DNA from: Candidatus Fusicatenibacter intestinigallinarum
GTDB taxonomy: Bacteria; Bacillota; Clostridia; Lachnospirales; Lachnospiraceae
NCBI GenBank assembly: GCA_019119555.1
Contig: DWWU01000041.1
Coordinates: 1 to 64,000 of the forward strand
Direction: 5' to 3'
DNA length: 64,000 nt
Shown piece after piece: positions 61,628 through 64,000 of the stretch. The notes beneath the pieces are model-generated. The model did no database searches. It saw only the letters and a program-made list of their open reading frames with translations, and was not told the DNA's origin. Position 1 is the first letter of the stretch; every line of letters begins with the position of its first letter. Both the position numbers and the translations under genes were made by a program.

Positions 61628-62557
61628 ATGACAGAGATTGTATTCAGCGAGAGCGCTGAGGGCAGCCTGAAGTGGGCGCAGACATATGGAAAAGGCAAGT
61701 GGGCTCCATCATCGATCGGCATGATTGGCAGTAATCTTTCGGCAGCAGAGGCAGACGAGGCACTGCGTGAAGCGGAGCGAAGGGAACAGGCCTCCTGGGA
61801 GCAGGCGGTTCCGCTGGGAGGAAGTCCTGCAGACGTGTTTTCCTTTCCGCTTGTCCACAGCATCGGAGATATATCAGAAGAAGGGATCGGACAGAAGCGT
61901 CTGGAAACGCTGCAGAAGCTGTTTGGTTACAGCTCTGAAACAGAGGGCCACAAAACGGCAGAGCGAATCTGCCGAAATGCAGTCAGAGATTTTCAGACAG
62001 TCAGAACCCGTCTGACAGAAGGCGGGCAGGTACGGATCTGGTACAGTGATCAGCCGGATGAAATGTGCGGAATGTACTGGTTTCTCGCACAGCTGGAGCA
62101 GCAGCGGATGCCTGCCGGCAGGATTGTTCTTGTAAGTCCTGAAGACCGGAATTCTGAACTCTGTCATCTGGGCTGGGGTGCAGCGGAACCCGGGGAGTGG
62201 GGGAAGCATCTTTCTTCTCAGAAAAATATCAGCCAGGAGTTTCTCACCGACATTGCCTGCCGTTGGAAGAAACTTCAGGATGAGCGGGCGGCGCTGCGTG
62301 CAGTCGTCGACGGAAAGCTCTGCAGTGTACCGGAAGACTTTTATGATCCTTTCATACAGAAAGAACTGGATGCACAGGAAGAGATGTTCCCTGAAACTTC
62401 CCTGATGGGCTCCGTCCTCGCCAGACACCGGCTGGGAATCAGCAATGAATGGATTTTCCTGCGCATTCAGAAGATGGTAGAAAGCGGAAGGCTGTCAGTT
62501 GCGGCTGAGGCACCGGAGGATATGACGGCGTGTCATCGATGGTTGAAAAAAATGTGA
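61628..62557 (+). CDS. DUF1835/DUF3658-like protein
   Basis: 309 residues, soluble. The segment VRIWYSDQPDEMCGMYWFLA resembles the DUF1835 core, and the C-terminal half (MGSVLARHRLGISNEWIFLR) resembles DUF3658. These families are common in Firmicutes and of unknown function. The assignment is from memory of the motif and is moderate. GGAGGAGG precedes the ATG. The gene has its own promoter and is followed by the cobI promoter. Confidence 0.7.
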   Translation: MTEIVFSESAEGSLKWAQTYGKGKWAPSSIGMIGSNLSAAEADEALREAERREQASWEQAVPLGGSPADVFSFPLVHSIGDISEEGIGQKRLETLQKLFGYSSETEGHKTAERICRNAVRDFQTVRTRLTEGGQVRIWYSDQPDEMCGMYWFLAQLEQQRMPAGRIVLVSPEDRNSELCHLGWGAAEPGEWGKHLSSQKNISQEFLTDIACRWKKLQDERAALRAVVDGKLCSVPEDFYDPFIQKELDAQEEMFPETSLMGSVLARHRLGISNEWIFLRIQKMVESGRLSVAAEAPEDMTACHRWLKKM

Positions 62558-62561
62558 ATTG

Positions 62562-62590
62562 TTGCATTTCTTTTTTTCGTATATTATAAT
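62562..62590 (+). promoter_or_regulatory. Promoter of the cobI-cobM genes
   Basis: TTGCAT (62562-62567), 17-bp spacer, consensus TATAAT (62585-62590). The leader to cobI is about 245 bases and contains repeats but no recognisable cobalamin riboswitch B12 box. Confidence 0.8.
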
Positions 62591-62658
62591 GATGAGCGAA
62601 CTACATGTTCAGCAGCCGTTATCCGATGTCTGCAGTGCGGAGGAGAAGCAGACGCCGG

Positions 62659-62703
62659 TGGGCCTTCGGCCCATCGCGTAGCGATTTTCAATGGCCGGAT
62701 GCC
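62659..62703 (+). repeat. Family B element, copy 6, with two hairpins
   Basis: TGGGCC/GGCCCA around TTC, then ATCGC/GCGAT around GTA, then TTTTCAATGGCCGGATGCC. A family A palindrome follows two bases later. Confidence 0.75.
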
Positions 62704-62704
62704 A

Positions 62705-62730
62705 TAACAGTTCAGCCAGCTGAACTGTTA
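62705..62730. repeat. Family A palindrome, copy 9
   Basis: TAACAGTTCAGC with GCTGAACTGTTA around CA, a 12-bp perfect stem in the cobI leader. A last hairpin GAAGCCT/AGGCTT (about 62801-62824) lies just before the cobI ribosome-binding site. Confidence 0.85.
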
Positions 62731-62841
62731 CTACGGTTACAGCGGCAAAGAACATGGAAAAAGAATAAGCGGAAAAAGAATTATAATAAACGGAGCAGGA
62801 CAGAAGCCTCGGTATCAGGCTTTGTCCGAAGAGGAGCAGAC

Positions 62842-63528
62842 ATGAAAAGAGGAACCTTATACGGAGTCGGAATCGGTCCGGGCGATCCGGAACTTCTGAC
62901 ACTGAAAGCAGTCCGTCGGATCCGGGAGGCGCAGGTGATCGCTCTGCCCGGAAAGGAAGCAAAGGAGACCGTTGCCTATCGGATTGCCGTCCAGGCGGTG
63001 CCGGAGCTGGAAAACAAGCATCTGCTGGCGGTGGCCATGCCGATGACGAAGGACAGGACAGAACTGGAGGAAAACCACAAAAAAGCGGCCAAAGCAGTGG
63101 AGCAGGAACTGGACCAGGGAAAGGACGTTGCATTTCTGACCCTTGGAGATCCGACGGTTTATTCCACGTATCTGTATGTCCACAAACGCGTACAGGAGGA
63201 CGGATACGAAGCGAAAATTGTCAGCGGCGTCACTTCCTTCTGTGCGGCTGCGGCGGAACTGGAAATCGGACTTGTGGAAAACTCTCAGCAGCTTCATGTG
63301 ATTCCGGCGTCTTATCAGATTGAGGATGCGCTGAAGCTTCCGGGAACGAAAGTTCTGATGAAGGCCGGACGTAAGATGGAGCAGGTCAAAGAACTTCTGG
63401 AACAGATGGACGCGGAAGTCCTGATGGTGGAAAACTGTGGGATGGAAGGTCAGCGGATCTGCCGCGGAGCGGAGGAGATTCCCGAATCTGCAGGCTATTA
63501 TTCACTGATCGTGGTAAAGGAGAAATAA
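62842..63528 (+). CDS. cobI: Precorrin-2 / cobalt-factor-II C20-methyltransferase
   Basis: 228 residues. It is a SAM-dependent tetrapyrrole methylase: LYGVGIGPGDPELLTLKAVR at the start and FLTLGDPTVYSTYLYVHKRV mark the C20 enzyme (CbiL in the anaerobic naming). It acts right after the CobA product, linking to cobA-hemD upstream. ATG at 62842 follows GAGGAG. The frame is open upstream to 62605, but only through repeats. Confidence 0.94.
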   Translation: MKRGTLYGVGIGPGDPELLTLKAVRRIREAQVIALPGKEAKETVAYRIAVQAVPELENKHLLAVAMPMTKDRTELEENHKKAAKAVEQELDQGKDVAFLTLGDPTVYSTYLYVHKRVQEDGYEAKIVSGVTSFCAAAAELEIGLVENSQQLHVIPASYQIEDALKLPGTKVLMKAGRKMEQVKELLEQMDAEVLMVENCGMEGQRICRGAEEIPESAGYYSLIVVKEK

Positions 63529-63529
63529 C

Positions 63530-64000
63530 ATGGTACATTTTGTCGGAGCAGGTCCGGGAGCGCCGGATCTTATTACTGTGCGCGGAAAAAAGCTGCTGGA
63601 GCAGGCGGATGTGATCATCTATGCGGGATCGCTGGTAAACCCGGCGCTGCTTGAGGATTGCAAAGAAGGATGCCAGATTTACAACAGCGCGGTGATGACG
63701 CTGGAACAGGTGATTGATGTGATGAAACAGGCCAATGACCGGGGTGAGGATGTGGTGAGGCTCCACACCGGAGATCCCAGTCTGTACGGTGCGATCCGGG
63801 AACAGATGGACGCCCTGGACGCCCTGGACATTGCTTACGATGACTGTCCGGGCGTCAGCTCTTTTTCGGGAGCGGCGGCGGCTTTAAATATGGAATACAC
63901 ACTGCCGGATGTCTCTCAGAGCGTGATTATCACACGGATGGCAGGCAGAACGCCGGTGCCGGAGCGGGAGAGCATTGCATCCTTTGCGGCCCATCAGGCG
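63530..64000 (+). CDS. cobM: Precorrin-4 / cobalt-precorrin-4 C11-methyltransferase (partial)
   Basis: The first 157 codons of CobM/CbiF, cut by the window end. Signatures are HFVGAGPGAPDLITVRGKKL, IYAGSLVNPALLEDC, VRLHTGDPSLYGAIREQMDA and CPGVSSFSGAAAALNMEYTL. The ATG lies one base after the cobI stop behind AAAGGAGAAA. A 9-bp tandem repeat GACGCCCTG encodes DALDAL and leaves the frame intact. Confidence 0.95.
   Translation, partial: MVHFVGAGPGAPDLITVRGKKLLEQADVIIYAGSLVNPALLEDCKEGCQIYNSAVMTLEQVIDVMKQANDRGEDVVRLHTGDPSLYGAIREQMDALDALDIAYDDCPGVSSFSGAAAALNMEYTLPDVSQSVIITRMAGRTPVPERESIASFAAHQA

Noticed and set aside
62591-62841. Cobalamin riboswitch
   Set aside because: No B12 box or conserved core seen; the leader is filled by repeats A and B.
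63805-63830. 9-bp tandem repeat GACGCCCTG in cobM
   Set aside because: In-frame and encodes a normal-looking DALDAL helix, so it is probably unremarkable.
1-64000. CRISPR array, tRNA, rRNA, transposase or prophage
   Set aside because: No regularly spaced direct repeats, no cloverleaf or rRNA sequence and no mobile-element protein were recognised; the dispersed palindromes are irregularly placed.

Overview
The window looks like chromosomal DNA of an obligately anaerobic, moderately GC-rich Clostridia, most likely a Lachnospiraceae (inference). The signs are strong AGGAGG ribosome-binding sites with some TTG/GTG starts, a Firmicutes-type nusA-rnpM-L7Ae-infB operon, anaerobic ribonucleotide reductase activase (NrdG), the anaerobic (early-cobalt) B12 route, a giant 2-hydroxyacyl-CoA dehydratase activase-like protein and a SpoVB/MurJ-type flippase. 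I found no rRNA, tRNA, CRISPR array, transposase or prophage gene.

Layout. 0.2-2.9 kb (minus strand): a radical-SAM / DUF4130 DNA-repair pair behind a promoter that carries a LexA-type SOS box, then a small membrane protein. 3.4-5.5 kb: hisH, hisF, ung. 5.6-11.7 kb: flippase, then a MoxR / DUF58 / transglutaminase-like trio. 11.9-16.2 kb (minus): a 1415-residue activase. 16.6-18.3 kb: tgt, yajC. 18.5-26.9 kb: amino-acid synthesis, leuB-ilvD-ilvB then serC-serA-DUF1015. 26.9-30.1 kb: glgB plus an MscS channel. 30.1-42.6 kb: the classical rimP-nusA-rnpM-L7Ae-infB-rbfA-nrnA-truB-ribF, NlpC/P60, rpsO, pnp block. 42.7-50.0 kb: nrdG, dut, an XRE-HTH/aminotransferase fusion, a dead acetyltransferase, a NYN-LOTUS protein, a serine hydrolase, an intact acetyltransferase and a NUDIX hydrolase. 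50.3-56.7 kb: tetrapyrrole genes hemA-hemC-cobA/hemD-hemL-cbiD (no hemB). 56.7-62.6 kb: accessory signalling, with an unknown protein whose start region carries a 19-bp duplication, then BlaI repressor, lipoprotein and M56 (BlaR1-like) sensor, then a DUF1835-like gene. 62.8 kb to the end: cobI and a truncated cobM.

The most unusual feature is the intergenic DNA. At least five families of short palindromic elements (called A to E here) recur between otherwise unrelated genes and are sometimes joined or nested. Family A has about ten copies with compensatory base changes in the stem. Other points of interest are the SOS-controlled radical-SAM pair with a 65-residue insertion, a new-looking extracellular domain shared by the lipoprotein and the M56 sensor, the HTH-aminotransferase with a cluster of GTTCA operators, and DUF1015 in the serine cluster where a phosphoserine phosphatase would be expected.
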